NCBI RefSeq assembly: GCF_904846285.1
Contig: NZ_CAJHAD010000026.1
Coordinates: 1 to 36,837, forward strand
Length of the DNA: 36,837 nucleotides
Origin: Psychrobacter immobilis
GTDB taxonomy: Bacteria > Pseudomonadota > Gammaproteobacteria > Pseudomonadales > Moraxellaceae
Direction of reading: 5' to 3'
The notes under the pieces were generated by a model. The model worked only from the letters and a program-made list of their open reading frames with translations. It made no database searches and was not told the DNA's origin. Both the position numbers and the translations under genes were made by a program. Each line of letters begins with the position of its first letter. Position 1 is the first letter of the stretch. This document shows positions 27,146-35,871 of this stretch, in pieces.

Positions 27146-27262
27146 AAACAGATCCCAAAACGTTTCGTATTAATAATTGATATTATTGTTAATAAAGGTT
27201 ACTACATTGTATTTTAACCTATAAATCTGGTTCAGAGTTCAAAATCAGACGAAATGCAGGCG

Positions 27263-27291
27263 AAAAAAAAGCCCTTTACGATGAAGGACTT
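27263..27291 (-). terminator. Rho-independent terminator downstream of the SRP RNA
   Basis: An 8-base-pair stem (27284-27291 with 27269-27276, one G-U wobble), a 7-base loop and an eight-base A-run on the plus strand (27263-27270), i.e. a U-run in the minus-strand RNA. It lies about 55 bases beyond the RNA's own U-rich end and before the lemA start. Confidence 0.85.
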
Positions 27292-27347
27292 ATTATCAGG
27301 TTTGACTCTTTGAAACGATATAGCAGGACTATCAGCAAATTTTGGGC

Positions 27348-27463
<116 letters not shown>

Positions 27464-27471
27464 AGTTGCAG

Positions 27472-27499
27472 ATTATACAAGAATTTTTTATTATTACAA
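27472..27499 (-). promoter_or_regulatory. Sigma-70-type promoter of ffs
   Basis: A perfect -10 TATAAT (27472-27477) and a -35 TTGTAA (27494-27499) separated by 16 bases. The predicted start is about 8 bases downstream, at or next to the first paired base of the SRP RNA (about 27463). Confidence 0.85.
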
Positions 27500-27753
27500 C
27501 CCCCATCGTCAAACTGTTTGCTTTAGGCGATAAACCATCTCTCCACTTACTGCGCACAAGCAACGATGCAACCAAATCTAAGCAGCAACTTGAATGACAA
27601 AATTCTCACAGCAATTGGTTTGATTTTTGCTATTTTAGTCAGGGTATATTGAATAAAAACCAATACAAAAAACCCTCATATAAAAGTGAGTTTTATAACC
27701 ATACACCTCGCACAAATATGATTACGATTATTACCACTTATTAGGAGATAGCT

Positions 27754-28470
27754 ATGAGAAATACTTGGATGAACAAAGCCGCACTTGCTACAGGCACCGC
27801 TGCCTTATTGACATCGATGATGGGTAGCGCCCATGCAGAACCCACAGGCTACGATCAGCTGACTTTTCAGACAGAAGTCAAAGAAGAAATTCAGAATGAC
27901 GAAGTTCGCGCCAGTATGTATAAAAAAGCCCAGGCATCAGATGCTAAAACACTAGCGACCACGCTTAATACCTCTGTCAATAATGCCATGAAAATCGCCA
28001 AACGCTACCCAAGCGTGACAGTCAGTACCGGTCAGCAGCGCACCTACCCGCGCTACGATAAAAATGACAAAATCATTGGTTGGACTGGACAAGCCAGCAT
28101 CGACTTAAAGAGCACCGACTTTGCGGCGACCAGCCAGTTGATTGCAGACTTACAACAAACCTTAGTCATGGAAAATCTAAACTTTGGGGTTTCAGATGCT
28201 AAAAAAGATGCGCTAGAGCAAAAACTGATGACCGATGCTTCACGCGCCTTTCAACAGCAGGCTAAAAACCTGACTCGTGCATGGGATGCACGCAGCTATC
28301 GTGTCGTCACTGTCAATCTAAATACCGGCAGCAACTATCCGCGCCCTATGTATAGCGCGATGAACATGAAAGCTGAATCTGTAAGTGATTCAGTACCAAG
28401 CCAAAGCTTTGAGTCTGGCAACAGCACCATTTCAGTGACTGCTAATGGCACGATTGAATTAACAAAATAA
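27754..28470 (+). CDS. SIMPL domain-containing periplasmic protein (DUF541/YggE-like)
   Basis: A 238-residue secreted protein. A signal peptide (1-28, ending SAHA/E) is followed by a SIMPL-type fold: alternating hydrophobic strands with YDQLTFQTEVKEEIQNDEV, NNAMKIAKRYPSVTVSTGQQRTYPRYD, GWTGQASIDLKS and a C-terminal strand ISVTANGTIELT. Members such as E. coli YggE are linked to oxidative-stress tolerance and outer-membrane or periplasmic assembly, but have no defined reaction. Shine-Dalgarno AGGAG lies 7 bases before the ATG. It is monocistronic, divergent from ffs, with a strong terminator. Confidence 0.88.
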   Translation: MRNTWMNKAALATGTAALLTSMMGSAHAEPTGYDQLTFQTEVKEEIQNDEVRASMYKKAQASDAKTLATTLNTSVNNAMKIAKRYPSVTVSTGQQRTYPRYDKNDKIIGWTGQASIDLKSTDFAATSQLIADLQQTLVMENLNFGVSDAKKDALEQKLMTDASRAFQQQAKNLTRAWDARSYRVVTVNLNTGSNYPRPMYSAMNMKAESVSDSVPSQSFESGNSTISVTANGTIELTK

Positions 28471-28521
28471 ATGAATAATTAATGAGTTAAGCAATAGATA
28501 TTATTGCTAAGTTCTATAGAT

Positions 28522-28557
28522 AAGGGCAATCACTGCTTTCAGTGATTGCCCTTATTT
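28522..28557 (+). terminator. Rho-independent terminator of the SIMPL gene
   Basis: A perfect 14-base-pair stem (28522-28535 with 28540-28553), a CTTT loop and then a T-rich tail, about 50 bases after the stop codon. Confidence 0.93.
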
Positions 28558-28629
28558 TATGTCTATGAATTATTATTAATGTATTGCCGCTAATTTTTTA
28601 TTATTAACATTTAACACAGTGACCCAAAG

Positions 28630-29454
28630 TTATTTTTTTACTGGCTCTTCAAGTGTCATGGGTCTATCAACTATGGGTCTATCAACTACTGGTTTAGTAA
28701 ATGACAACATATTCGGTTGTTTGCCATCTTGACGCATTTTTAATAGTACTTTTTGATGCCAAGGCAGGCGCTGATAAGCCAATAATTGCTCTGCTATTTT
28801 TTTCTTATTTTGCAAGGTTTGCGTATTTTGGATGACATAGACGGTACGCTCTACCTGTTTTGCTATCTGACCTTTTTTATTTTTCAGCACAGCTTTTACG
28901 CTATGCGTACCCGGCAGAATATCAACGGTTGCGATCGAAGCGCTTAAACCTTGCGCCACCTCGTTACCATCTAAGTAAATGCTGACACTATCGCCTGCTT
29001 GTAGTGCCGGTTTTACTTGCACCTTTACATCAATAATTTGTACGGGACGACGATACGCCCGCTCTTCACTAGGCTCTGTCATCGTCAGCTGATAATTAAT
29101 GGGCGCTTTATTAGCGGTTGAGTCACTGTTGGCAGTGGTGTTAGCGGCAGCAGGAGCTTGGGTAGTATTGACAGGCTGATTGCTTGTATTATTTGTTTGA
29201 CCCGAACTATTTGCACCAACACTATCATTGCCAGTTATGACACTGGTTTGACTAATTTGCTTACCTGCCTGCTGTTGATAATTTTGCGGACGATCGGTAA
29301 AGGTGACTTGACCCGTTTTTTCATCGACAACTTTATAGATAGCAGCGGCATTTGCCATCGGTGCGTAGAGACTGGCTGTGCTGATAGTCAAACCTGTTAG
29401 TAGGCTTAGCGACAACCTTTTATTGAAAATAGTACTTTTTAATGATGAAATCAT
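28630..29454 (-). CDS. DUF4124 domain-containing periplasmic protein
   Basis: A 274-residue exported protein. A signal peptide with a hydrophobic core (about 14-30) ends at PMANA/A (near 36-38). It is followed at once by a DUF4124 motif, AIYKVVDEKTGQVTFTDRPQ (38-57), then a Ser/Thr/Asn-rich linker (about 70-118) and a beta-sandwich-like domain (about 125-210, RRPVQIIDVKVQVKPALQAGDS) that looks like a carbohydrate- or adhesion-type Ig fold. DUF4124 is common in gammaproteobacterial envelope proteins of unknown function. The C-terminus carries the doubled VDRPIVDRPM sequence from a 15-base tandem repeat. It converges with the SIMPL gene. Confidence 0.85.
   Translation of the reverse strand: MISSLKSTIFNKRLSLSLLTGLTISTASLYAPMANAAAIYKVVDEKTGQVTFTDRPQNYQQQAGKQISQTSVITGNDSVGANSSGQTNNTSNQPVNTTQAPAAANTTANSDSTANKAPINYQLTMTEPSEERAYRRPVQIIDVKVQVKPALQAGDSVSIYLDGNEVAQGLSASIATVDILPGTHSVKAVLKNKKGQIAKQVERTVYVIQNTQTLQNKKKIAEQLLAYQRLPWHQKVLLKMRQDGKQPNMLSFTKPVVDRPIVDRPMTLEEPVKK
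28658..28687. repeat. Perfect 15-base tandem repeat in the DUF4124 gene
   Basis: ATGGGTCTATCAACT is present twice in tandem (28658-28672, 28673-28687), in frame, giving the VDRPI/VDRPM doubling near the C-terminus. Confidence 0.9.
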
Positions 29455-29649
29455 AGTCAGTCAACCTAATAAGTGCGCGTGTTTAATAAGTATAGTAGTA
29501 CTATTATGGGGTATTTTTCAGCGAATAACACTAGCGTCTATTATGTTAGATAAATGACAAATAGACTCTAGTCTAGAATAGTACATTTACGACAGCAGTA
29601 GTCTTATACAGGAATTTATGAAGATATGACCTCTTAAGTTAGTCGTTTT

Positions 29650-30420
29650 TTACTCTATTGGTGAAATATTCCATGTATCTATCAAATCCCATATCACAGT
29701 ATCGATTTCCTGCCAGTGCTCTAAGTTACTACGATGAAAATACCATTCAACTTTGATACCACCATAAATAGGCTCGTATGAAATAGCTTTTACCTGATCA
29801 TCACCTCGAAATGAAAAAACTATGCCAGAGACTTGACTGTTAGTAGAGTCACCAAAGCAACCTAATCCAATATCGTCTCGAATGTCACATTGAAGATTGT
29901 ATTGATCAGACATTTCTGATTTATATTTACCTTTCTTATCTATCAAATAAGCCTCTTTAGTTGTACGACTGGTTTGATATGAGTTAATCACTACCTTCAC
30001 CTGATCAGGATGATCTAAGGTGTCATTAGAATTAACACTGTTATCTGTAGCCTGTACCAACGAGCCGTTGAGCATCAGATTAAACTCATACCCTCCGCCT
30101 GATGTTTTAGAGATAGGCATGTCTCTTGCTTCTTCTTCACTTATATTGTCAAACTCCGTAGGCTGATAATCAATGGGAAATTGTCCAATATAACGTTCAT
30201 ACTGTGGACGATAAAACTCTCTTTCTACTCGTTCATTGTGGGTGACAAAATGCTCCCGCCTTTCTTCCACTTCAGCCTTGAGAATGAGATGATCGTTGAT
30301 CTTCCAAGTGACGATGTTGCCCTCTTTATATGGGTCTTGCTTTTTTTCTTGTTGCATACAGCCTATTTGAAATAGTGACAAGCTGATTACTAAGAAAAGG
30401 CTTAAGGTTGAGGTTTTCAT
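29650..30420 (-). CDS. Unrecognised probable lipoprotein
   Basis: A 256-residue protein from the ATG at 30420 (263 if the ATG at 30441 is used). It starts with a lipoprotein-type signal: MKTSTLSLFLVISLSLF followed by QIGC, with Cys at about position 21; the -3 residue is Gln, so the lipobox is imperfect. The rest is highly charged, with EVEERREHFVTHNERVEREF early and a mixed beta-like C-terminus ending DLIDTWNISPIE. I recognise no family. A perfect TATAAT (30443-30448) lies just upstream of 30441, consistent with the downstream start, which also has GCAGG about 8 bases before it. It looks monocistronic and orphan, with unclear phylogenetic spread. Confidence 0.7.
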   Translation of the reverse strand: MKTSTLSLFLVISLSLFQIGCMQQEKKQDPYKEGNIVTWKINDHLILKAEVEERREHFVTHNERVEREFYRPQYERYIGQFPIDYQPTEFDNISEEEARDMPISKTSGGGYEFNLMLNGSLVQATDNSVNSNDTLDHPDQVKVVINSYQTSRTTKEAYLIDKKGKYKSEMSDQYNLQCDIRDDIGLGCFGDSTNSQVSGIVFSFRGDDQVKAISYEPIYGGIKVEWYFHRSNLEHWQEIDTVIWDLIDTWNISPIE

Positions 30421-30633
30421 GGCATTGCCTGCTGTTATCATTATTATAGCTGGTTGTGAAAAACTGAGTATTGCGGTTTACTATGCACTCCACCTTGTAG
30501 AAACCGTGAGCTTAAATTCTAAGAAATTCACCAGTAAGAAACACTACTATGAGTAAAGACGTAATTACATTCGTCATCATGTATTCGTTATCAGGCTCTC
30601 ATTTTAAAACAATTGTCGATAAAAAAGCCATAA

Positions 30634-30666
30634 AAAAACCAGCTAAATGCGATTTAGCTGGTTTTT
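30634..30666 (-). terminator. Rho-independent terminator of glnA
   Basis: A perfect 15-base-pair stem (30634-30648 with 30652-30666) around a GCG triloop, with A/T runs on both sides so it could work in both directions. It lies 33 bases after the glnA stop. Confidence 0.95.
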
Positions 30667-30698
30667 GTTTATCGAGAATTTAGCGTGTTAACTACAAA

Positions 30699-32108
30699 TT
30701 AGCAGCTATAGTACAAGTCAAACTCAACAGGATGTACCGTGATATTGACACGCTGTACTTCTTCTTGCTTCAGTGCAATATAGGCTTCTAACATCTCTTT
30801 AGTGAAGACGTCACCTTTTAATAAGAACTCATGATCATCTTTTAACGCCTGTAGCGCCACTTCTAAGTTTTCGGCGACCGTTGGAATGAGTGCTTCTTCT
30901 TCTGGTGGCAAGTCATATAAGTTTTTATCAGCGGCTTCACCTGGATGCATTTTGTTTTGAATACCGTCAAGACCTGCCATCAACAACGCCGCAAACGCTA
31001 GGTATGGGTTGGCTGCTGGATCAGGGAAACGTGCTTCAACACGCACCGCTTTTGGGCTACTAACGTGCGGAATACGGATAGAGGCTGAGCGGTTAGACGC
31101 TGAGTATGCCAGTTTGATAGGCGCTTCATAATGTGGCACTAGGCGCTTATAGCTGTTGGTCGATGGGTTGGTAATCGCATTCAAGGCACGCGCATGTTTG
31201 ATAACACCGCCGATAAAGTATAGCGCGGTTTCTGAAAGACCAGCATATTCATCGCCTGAGAAAGTATTGACGCCGTCTTTTGAGATAGAAATATGCACGT
31301 GCATGCCAGAACCATTATCACCAACGATAGGTTTTGGCATAAAAGTTGCGGTTTTACCAAACTGATGGGCAACGTTATGTACTGCGTACTTGAGCTTTTG
31401 TACTTCATCCGCCTTGCGAACTAACGTATTAAAAGCAACGCCAATCTCTAGCTGGCAAGGAGTAACTTCATGATGATGCACCTCAATGCAACCTTCGCCA
31501 ATCATATCTTCGATACGATCGCACATCACCGCACGCATATCTTGTGAGCTATCAACCGGTGGTACTGGTACATAGCCACCTTTAACGCGCGGGCGATGCC
31601 CCATGTTGCCCCACTCATAGTCTTTATTGGTCGACCAAGCGGCTTCTTCAGCGACAATTTCATGGCTGACACCAGACATGTTGACAGACCATTTCACTTC
31701 ATCAAATACAAAAAACTCAGGCTCAGGACCAAAAAAAGCCGTGTCGCCAATGCCAGTCGATTTCAAATACTCTTCAGCACGGCGAGCGATAGAGCGTGGG
31801 TCACGATCATAGCCTTGTAGCGTTGATGGCTCGATAATGTCACAGGTCACAACCACAGTAACCGCGTCAAAAAACGGGTCGATAAAGGCGGTTTCTGGAT
31901 CAGGGCGCAAAATCATGTCGGAGGCTTCGATACCTTTCCAGCCAGCAATCGATGAACCGTCAAACATCTTGCCATCTTCCATCACTTCTTCATCAACGCT
32001 GTGCGCCGGAAAAGTCATGTGATGCTCTTTACCGCGAGTATCGGTGAAACGAAAATCAACCCATTTGGCATTGGATGATTTGATCAGATCAAGTAATTTA
32101 TTTGACAT
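30699..32108 (-). CDS. glnA: Glutamine synthetase, type I
   Basis: A 469-residue class I-beta glutamine synthetase, joining ammonia and glutamate with ATP in a cytosolic dodecamer. Signatures are [12 protein letters not shown] (49-60), the metal and ATP residues in [12 protein letters not shown] (125-136), and [10 protein letters not shown] (265-274). Tyr398 in [10 protein letters not shown] matches the adenylylation site of GlnE-regulated enzymes (E. coli Tyr397), so post-translational control by GlnE/GlnB is expected. AAGGGAA before the ATG is a good Shine-Dalgarno sequence. A 780-base gap separates it from the divergent trpG, and no glnL/glnG pair lies beside it in this window. Confidence 0.98.
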   Translation of the reverse strand: MSNKLLDLIKSSNAKWVDFRFTDTRGKEHHMTFPAHSVDEEVMEDGKMFDGSSIAGWKGIEASDMILRPDPETAFIDPFFDAVTVVVTCDIIEPSTLQGYDRDPRSIARRAEEYLKSTGIGDTAFFGPEPEFFVFDEVKWSVNMSGVSHEIVAEEAAWSTNKDYEWGNMGHRPRVKGGYVPVPPVDSSQDMRAVMCDRIEDMIGEGCIEVHHHEVTPCQLEIGVAFNTLVRKADEVQKLKYAVHNVAHQFGKTATFMPKPIVGDNGSGMHVHISISKDGVNTFSGDEYAGLSETALYFIGGVIKHARALNAITNPSTNSYKRLVPHYEAPIKLAYSASNRSASIRIPHVSSPKAVRVEARFPDPAANPYLAFAALLMAGLDGIQNKMHPGEAADKNLYDLPPEEEALIPTVAENLEVALQALKDDHEFLLKGDVFTKEMLEAYIALKQEEVQRVNITVHPVEFDLYYSC

Positions 32109-32579
32109 AAATAATTTCCCTTGTGGTTATCATGGTATTTAAATTGAGACTTAGGATGAAAAAATCTAAACTGCGAAATTCTTAAAAACTTTAAAATCTA
32201 TTTATAAAACTGAGCTAAAAATAAATCGTATTGTTCCTATTATGCTGGGACTTAGCGATATATTTAGAACGTTCATCATTGGTTAATCAGTGCATTTCTT
32301 TATTATTAACGGCTAATTTTTCTTAACCGAATAAAGGCAGGGGCTATTTTAGCAACATCTGACTCATAATGCTGAACTCTTCAAATGCATATTAGTAATT
32401 AAACCTTACATTGCTCAGTAGCGGCGGCTACTAACACTTGTGAGAGCTGCAACTGCTATGCCAATTTTGACTGCAGTCATCAAACCCTCAATATAACAAA
32501 AAGTCATAGTCCACAAGTATTGCTAGCAAATACAAATACTTATAAAAAATATCCTGATGTATTAGCAAGTGATTGGCAT

Positions 32580-32592
32580 CACCACTGTGGTG
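32580..32592. promoter_or_regulatory. Perfect palindrome CACCAC-T-GTGGTG (possible operator)
   Basis: A 6+6 perfect inverted repeat with a one-base centre in the glnA-trpG gap, about 300 bases upstream of trpG and 470 from glnA. It has the size and form of a dimeric repressor site; the regulator is unknown. Confidence 0.35.
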
Positions 32593-32631
32593 TTTAACTA
32601 TCAATTGTAAATGTATAACAAAACAATAACA

Positions 32632-32689
32632 GCACTATAAATGAGCAGTAATTAGCGTTTTCTTAGTAAATTTCGCACCTTTATAGTGC
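32632..32689. repeat. Ten-base inverted repeat pair GCACTATAAA/TTTATAGTGC
   Basis: Perfect 10-base arms at 32632-32641 and 32680-32689 separated by 38 bases. It could be two binding half-sites, a small hairpin or chance in AT-rich DNA. Confidence 0.5.
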
Positions 32690-32888
32690 ATATATTATCA
32701 ATCATAGTGCCACTGAGCGGCATTTGATAGATGGTAAAATAGTGTTAAGATAACGACTTTTAATATAGCAAGATTAAAAAACTATTTAGCATTATAGAAA
32801 CGGCTTCGCTTTATAAATAACCATAAACAATCCTCATAATTAAGTGCAAGATAGTAAAGTACCAGAAAATCAATGAGTTGAAGATATA

Positions 32889-33512
32889 ATGATTTTGATG
32901 ATCGATAATTACGACAGCTTTACCTACAATATTGTACAGTACTTCGGCGAATTGCAGCAGGACATCACAGTTTGGCGTAATGATGAGATCAGCATTGATG
33001 AAATTAAAGCACTTGCCCCAGATGCCATTGTTATTGGTCCCGGACCCTGCGACCCTGATCGCGCTGGTATATCGTTAGAGGTGATTGAGACTTTTAAGGG
33101 CATGATCCCAATATTAGGTATTTGCTTGGGCCATCAGGCAATCGGCCAAGCATTTGGCGGCAAAGTTGTGAAAGCAAGCGAGGTCATGCATGGGCGTTTA
33201 TCGGCTATTTATCATCATGGACAAGCCGCGTTTGTCGATTTGCCCAATCCAGCACAGTTTACCCGTTATCATTCGCTGGTGCTTGAAAAGTCCAGCTTAC
33301 CCGACTGCTTTGAAGTCAGCGCTTGGACACAAAATGCGGGCGGTAGTATCGAAGCCATCATGGGCATTCGTCACCGTGAGTTCGCGATTGAAGGCGTTCA
33401 GTTTCATCCTGAATCGATTTTAAGCGAAGCAGGTTATCAACTGCTTAATAACTTTTTGCAAGCGCATCACTTAGCGGTGATAGCCTCAGATGAGCTACCG
33501 CAAGTAGGATAG
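32889..33512 (+). CDS. trpG: Anthranilate synthase component II (glutamine amidotransferase)
   Basis: A 207-residue class I glutamine amidotransferase that supplies ammonia to the chorismate-using component for anthranilate synthesis. The triad is clear: Cys79 in GICLGHQAIGQAFGGKV, and His172 and Glu174 in FHPESILS. MILMIDNYDSFTYNIVQYFG is the typical start. In some Acinetobacter and Pseudomonas relatives the same subunit also serves p-aminobenzoate synthesis; that is possible here, and folE in the window shows folate demand, but sequence does not decide. First gene of trpG-trpD-trpC; trpE is not in this window. The Shine-Dalgarno is weak (GAAG). Confidence 0.95.
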   Translation: MILMIDNYDSFTYNIVQYFGELQQDITVWRNDEISIDEIKALAPDAIVIGPGPCDPDRAGISLEVIETFKGMIPILGICLGHQAIGQAFGGKVVKASEVMHGRLSAIYHHGQAAFVDLPNPAQFTRYHSLVLEKSSLPDCFEVSAWTQNAGGSIEAIMGIRHREFAIEGVQFHPESILSEAGYQLLNNFLQAHHLAVIASDELPQVG

Positions 33513-33590
33513 CTGTTTTAAACAACGCGCTTTATTTAACCTAATCAATTTATACGATAATTATAAAAGATAATAATAAGTGAGAATATT

Positions 33591-34763
33591 ATGACCTCTG
33601 CCGCTATGCAGGATGAAAAATCAATGATGGAACAAATTAATAAGAGTAAGCAAATTAGCCAAACCCAGCAAGCTGTTGAGGATATCAATCAGCTGTCTGA
33701 TGAGAGTATCCATAAGCTACTAACCACCGCTTTGGGCAGAATTTTTCAGCATATTGATTTAACTTTTGATGAGATGTATCAAGTGATGCTCATCATTATG
33801 CAAGGCAGATGTAGCGATGCCATGATGGGCGCAATTTTGACGGGTCTGCGTATGAAAGGCGAATCAATCGATGAGATTACGGCGTCGGCGAGTGCCATGC
33901 GTGCCTTAGCTGCCAATATCAGCCCAAAAGACTGCGAATATATGGTGGATATCGTTGGTACTGGGGGTGATGGTGCCAATTTATTTAACGTATCAACAGC
34001 CGCAGCATTAGTAGCAGCAGCAGCAGGTGCCCAAGTTGCTAAGCATGGTAACCGCGGCGTTTCGACCAAATCTGGTAGCTCAGATTTACTTGAGCAAGCA
34101 GGCATTAGTCTTTCCCTGACCCCTGAACAAGCGCAGCAGTGTATCGAAAATCAAGGCATTGGTTTCTTATTTGCCCCCAATCATCATAGTGCGATGCGTT
34201 ATGCCAATCCAGTACGCCGTGAGCTAAAAGCGCGGACGATTTTTAATATTTTAGGTCCACTCACCAACCCTGCTGGCACACCAAATCTTGTCATCGGCGT
34301 CTTTACCGCGCAGTTATGTGAACCTTTGGCAAAAGTGATGAAAAATCTGGGCGCGCGCCATGTGATGGTGGTCGGTGCAAAAGATGGTTTGGATGAAATC
34401 AGTCTGGCCACCTCAACCACGGTAGCTGAGTTAAAAGATGGTGAAATCTCTGTTTATGAGATGATGCCAGAAGATGCCGGCGTTGAATCACAAACTCTTA
34501 TCGGGCTTGATGTAGATTCTCCAGAACAAAGCTTGGCACTTATTCGTGCCGCTTTATCAGGCACGAACACTAATGACCGCGCTGTCCTAAAAGCCCGTGA
34601 TATGATTGCGTTAAATGCCGGTGCGGCAATATATACTGCGGGTCTTGCGAGCAACTATCCAAATGGCGTGAGCCGCGCACAAAAAGTCATTCAAAATGGT
34701 GACGCTTTAATTAAGCTAGATGACTTGGCCAAATATACACAGCAATTAGCCACTGAAGCTTGA
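33591..34763 (+). CDS. trpD: Anthranilate phosphoribosyltransferase
   Basis: A 390-residue enzyme joining anthranilate and PRPP to phosphoribosylanthranilate. The PRPP-binding GTGGDG (123-128), NVSTAAALVAAAAG (133-146) and KHGNRGVSTKSGSSDLLE (151-168) are all intact. The core would begin at about residue 36. The first 35 residues (Met/Gln/Ser/Lys-rich) are an extension that most relatives lack, since typical proteins are about 345 residues. ATG codons at codons 6, 12 and 13 are possible alternative starts, but none improves the Shine-Dalgarno. It lies 78 bases after trpG and 120 bases before trpC. Confidence 0.95.
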   Translation: MTSAAMQDEKSMMEQINKSKQISQTQQAVEDINQLSDESIHKLLTTALGRIFQHIDLTFDEMYQVMLIIMQGRCSDAMMGAILTGLRMKGESIDEITASASAMRALAANISPKDCEYMVDIVGTGGDGANLFNVSTAAALVAAAAGAQVAKHGNRGVSTKSGSSDLLEQAGISLSLTPEQAQQCIENQGIGFLFAPNHHSAMRYANPVRRELKARTIFNILGPLTNPAGTPNLVIGVFTAQLCEPLAKVMKNLGARHVMVVGAKDGLDEISLATSTTVAELKDGEISVYEMMPEDAGVESQTLIGLDVDSPEQSLALIRAALSGTNTNDRAVLKARDMIALNAGAAIYTAGLASNYPNGVSRAQKVIQNGDALIKLDDLAKYTQQLATEA

Positions 34764-34883
34764 TAAAATTAGATTTAAAAAAATACGTTACGCATAATCC
34801 TTTTAATCACAGCTATTTATGCAGCTTTAATTTATTTACTTAATTGTTTCCCTAATTTTTTTACCAAATAACGGAATATAGCC

Positions 34884-35771
34884 ATGACCGCCAATCTAAA
34901 ATCAGATACTTCTATTCCTTCAGTGTTGCAGCGTATTGTCGCTACTAAACATGAGGAAGTGGTCGCTGCTCATGCGGCAGTATCGCTTGAGGCATTAAAG
35001 GCACAAGTTGCCGCTGATACAAAGCCCCGTCGCGGTTTTGCTAATGCTTTGCGCAGCGTTGATATTGGTATCATTGCTGAGATTAAAAAAGCTTCACCTT
35101 CTAAAGGTGTTATCAATCATAACTTTGCGCCAGCGCTGTTTGCTAAGCAATATGAGCAAGCGGGTGCCAGTTGTCTGTCGGTGCTTACCGACCGTGATTA
35201 TTTCCAAGGTGATGACAGCTACTTAATCCAAGCACGCGAGTCTTGCAGCTTACCGATATTACGTAAAGATTTTATGGTCGATGTATATCAGATTTACCAA
35301 TCTTACTTGATGGGTGCCGATTGCATCTTGCTGATTATGGCCTGTCTTGACGATACCCAAGTACAAGAGCTACACGCTTTAAGCATTGAGCTTGGTATGG
35401 ATGTATTGATAGAAGTGCATACGGCAGAAGAGCTTGAACGTGCCCTACAGCTGCCACATTCAGAACACAATATTTACGGTGTCAACAACCGTGATTTAAA
35501 TACCTTTGATGTGGATTTACAGACGACACTTGAGTTAAAGAACACGCTATTACGTGAGCTTGCCATCGATGATGCGCTTTCTGCTAATCCCAATGCCAGC
35601 TTAGCACGACCGCTCATCGTAACCGAAAGTGGTATTCACAGCAGCGATGATATCCAAATGATGTTAAGCCATAATATTCAGCACTTCTTAATCGGTGAGC
35701 AATTTATGAAAACTGAACATCCTGGACAAGCATTACAATCCTTACTTGCGAGCGTCGCAGCACAGGCGTAA
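34884..35771 (+). CDS. trpC: Indole-3-glycerol phosphate synthase
   Basis: A 295-residue TIM-barrel enzyme closing the indole ring. It contains VLQRIVATKHEEV (14-26), the active-site strand IAEIKKASPSKGVI (64-77), LTDRDYFQGDDSYL (101-114), LPILRKDFMVD (123-133), GVNNRDLNTFDVDL and the phosphate-gripping VTESGIHSSDDI. It is a stand-alone enzyme, not fused to TrpF as in enterobacteria. GGAA precedes the ATG by about 9 bases. Third of trpGDC; the gaps between genes suggest one transcript without tight coupling. An AT-rich palindrome (35795-35811) follows. Confidence 0.97.
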   Translation: MTANLKSDTSIPSVLQRIVATKHEEVVAAHAAVSLEALKAQVAADTKPRRGFANALRSVDIGIIAEIKKASPSKGVINHNFAPALFAKQYEQAGASCLSVLTDRDYFQGDDSYLIQARESCSLPILRKDFMVDVYQIYQSYLMGADCILLIMACLDDTQVQELHALSIELGMDVLIEVHTAEELERALQLPHSEHNIYGVNNRDLNTFDVDLQTTLELKNTLLRELAIDDALSANPNASLARPLIVTESGIHSSDDIQMMLSHNIQHFLIGEQFMKTEHPGQALQSLLASVAAQA

Positions 35772-35871
35772 AGTAATTAAAAAAGTAACTGAAAAATCTT
35801 AATTTAAGATTAGATAGTTTCAAGACATCTAATAAACACCTCATTCACTCACCAACGATACGTTAACTATT

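Larger units (their letters stand above)
32109..32888. other. Large glnA-trpG divergent intergenic region, 780 bases
   Basis: No gene is supported. It holds the glnA and trpG promoters, but I cannot pick a convincing sigma-70 or sigma-54 site. Structured elements are a perfect palindrome CACCAC-T-GTGGTG (32580-32592) and a perfect 10-base inverted repeat GCACTATAAA/TTTATAGTGC (32632-32641 and 32680-32689) with 38 bases between the arms. No tryptophan-rich leader peptide is seen ahead of trpG. The region is AT-rich throughout. Confidence 0.6.

Noticed and set aside
32109..32888. Sigma-54 promoter or trp attenuator in the glnA-trpG gap
   Set aside because: No TGGCAC-N5-TTGC match with correct GG/GC spacing was found (the TGGCAT near 32575 lacks the GC), and there is no short frame with clustered Trp codons followed by alternative hairpins.
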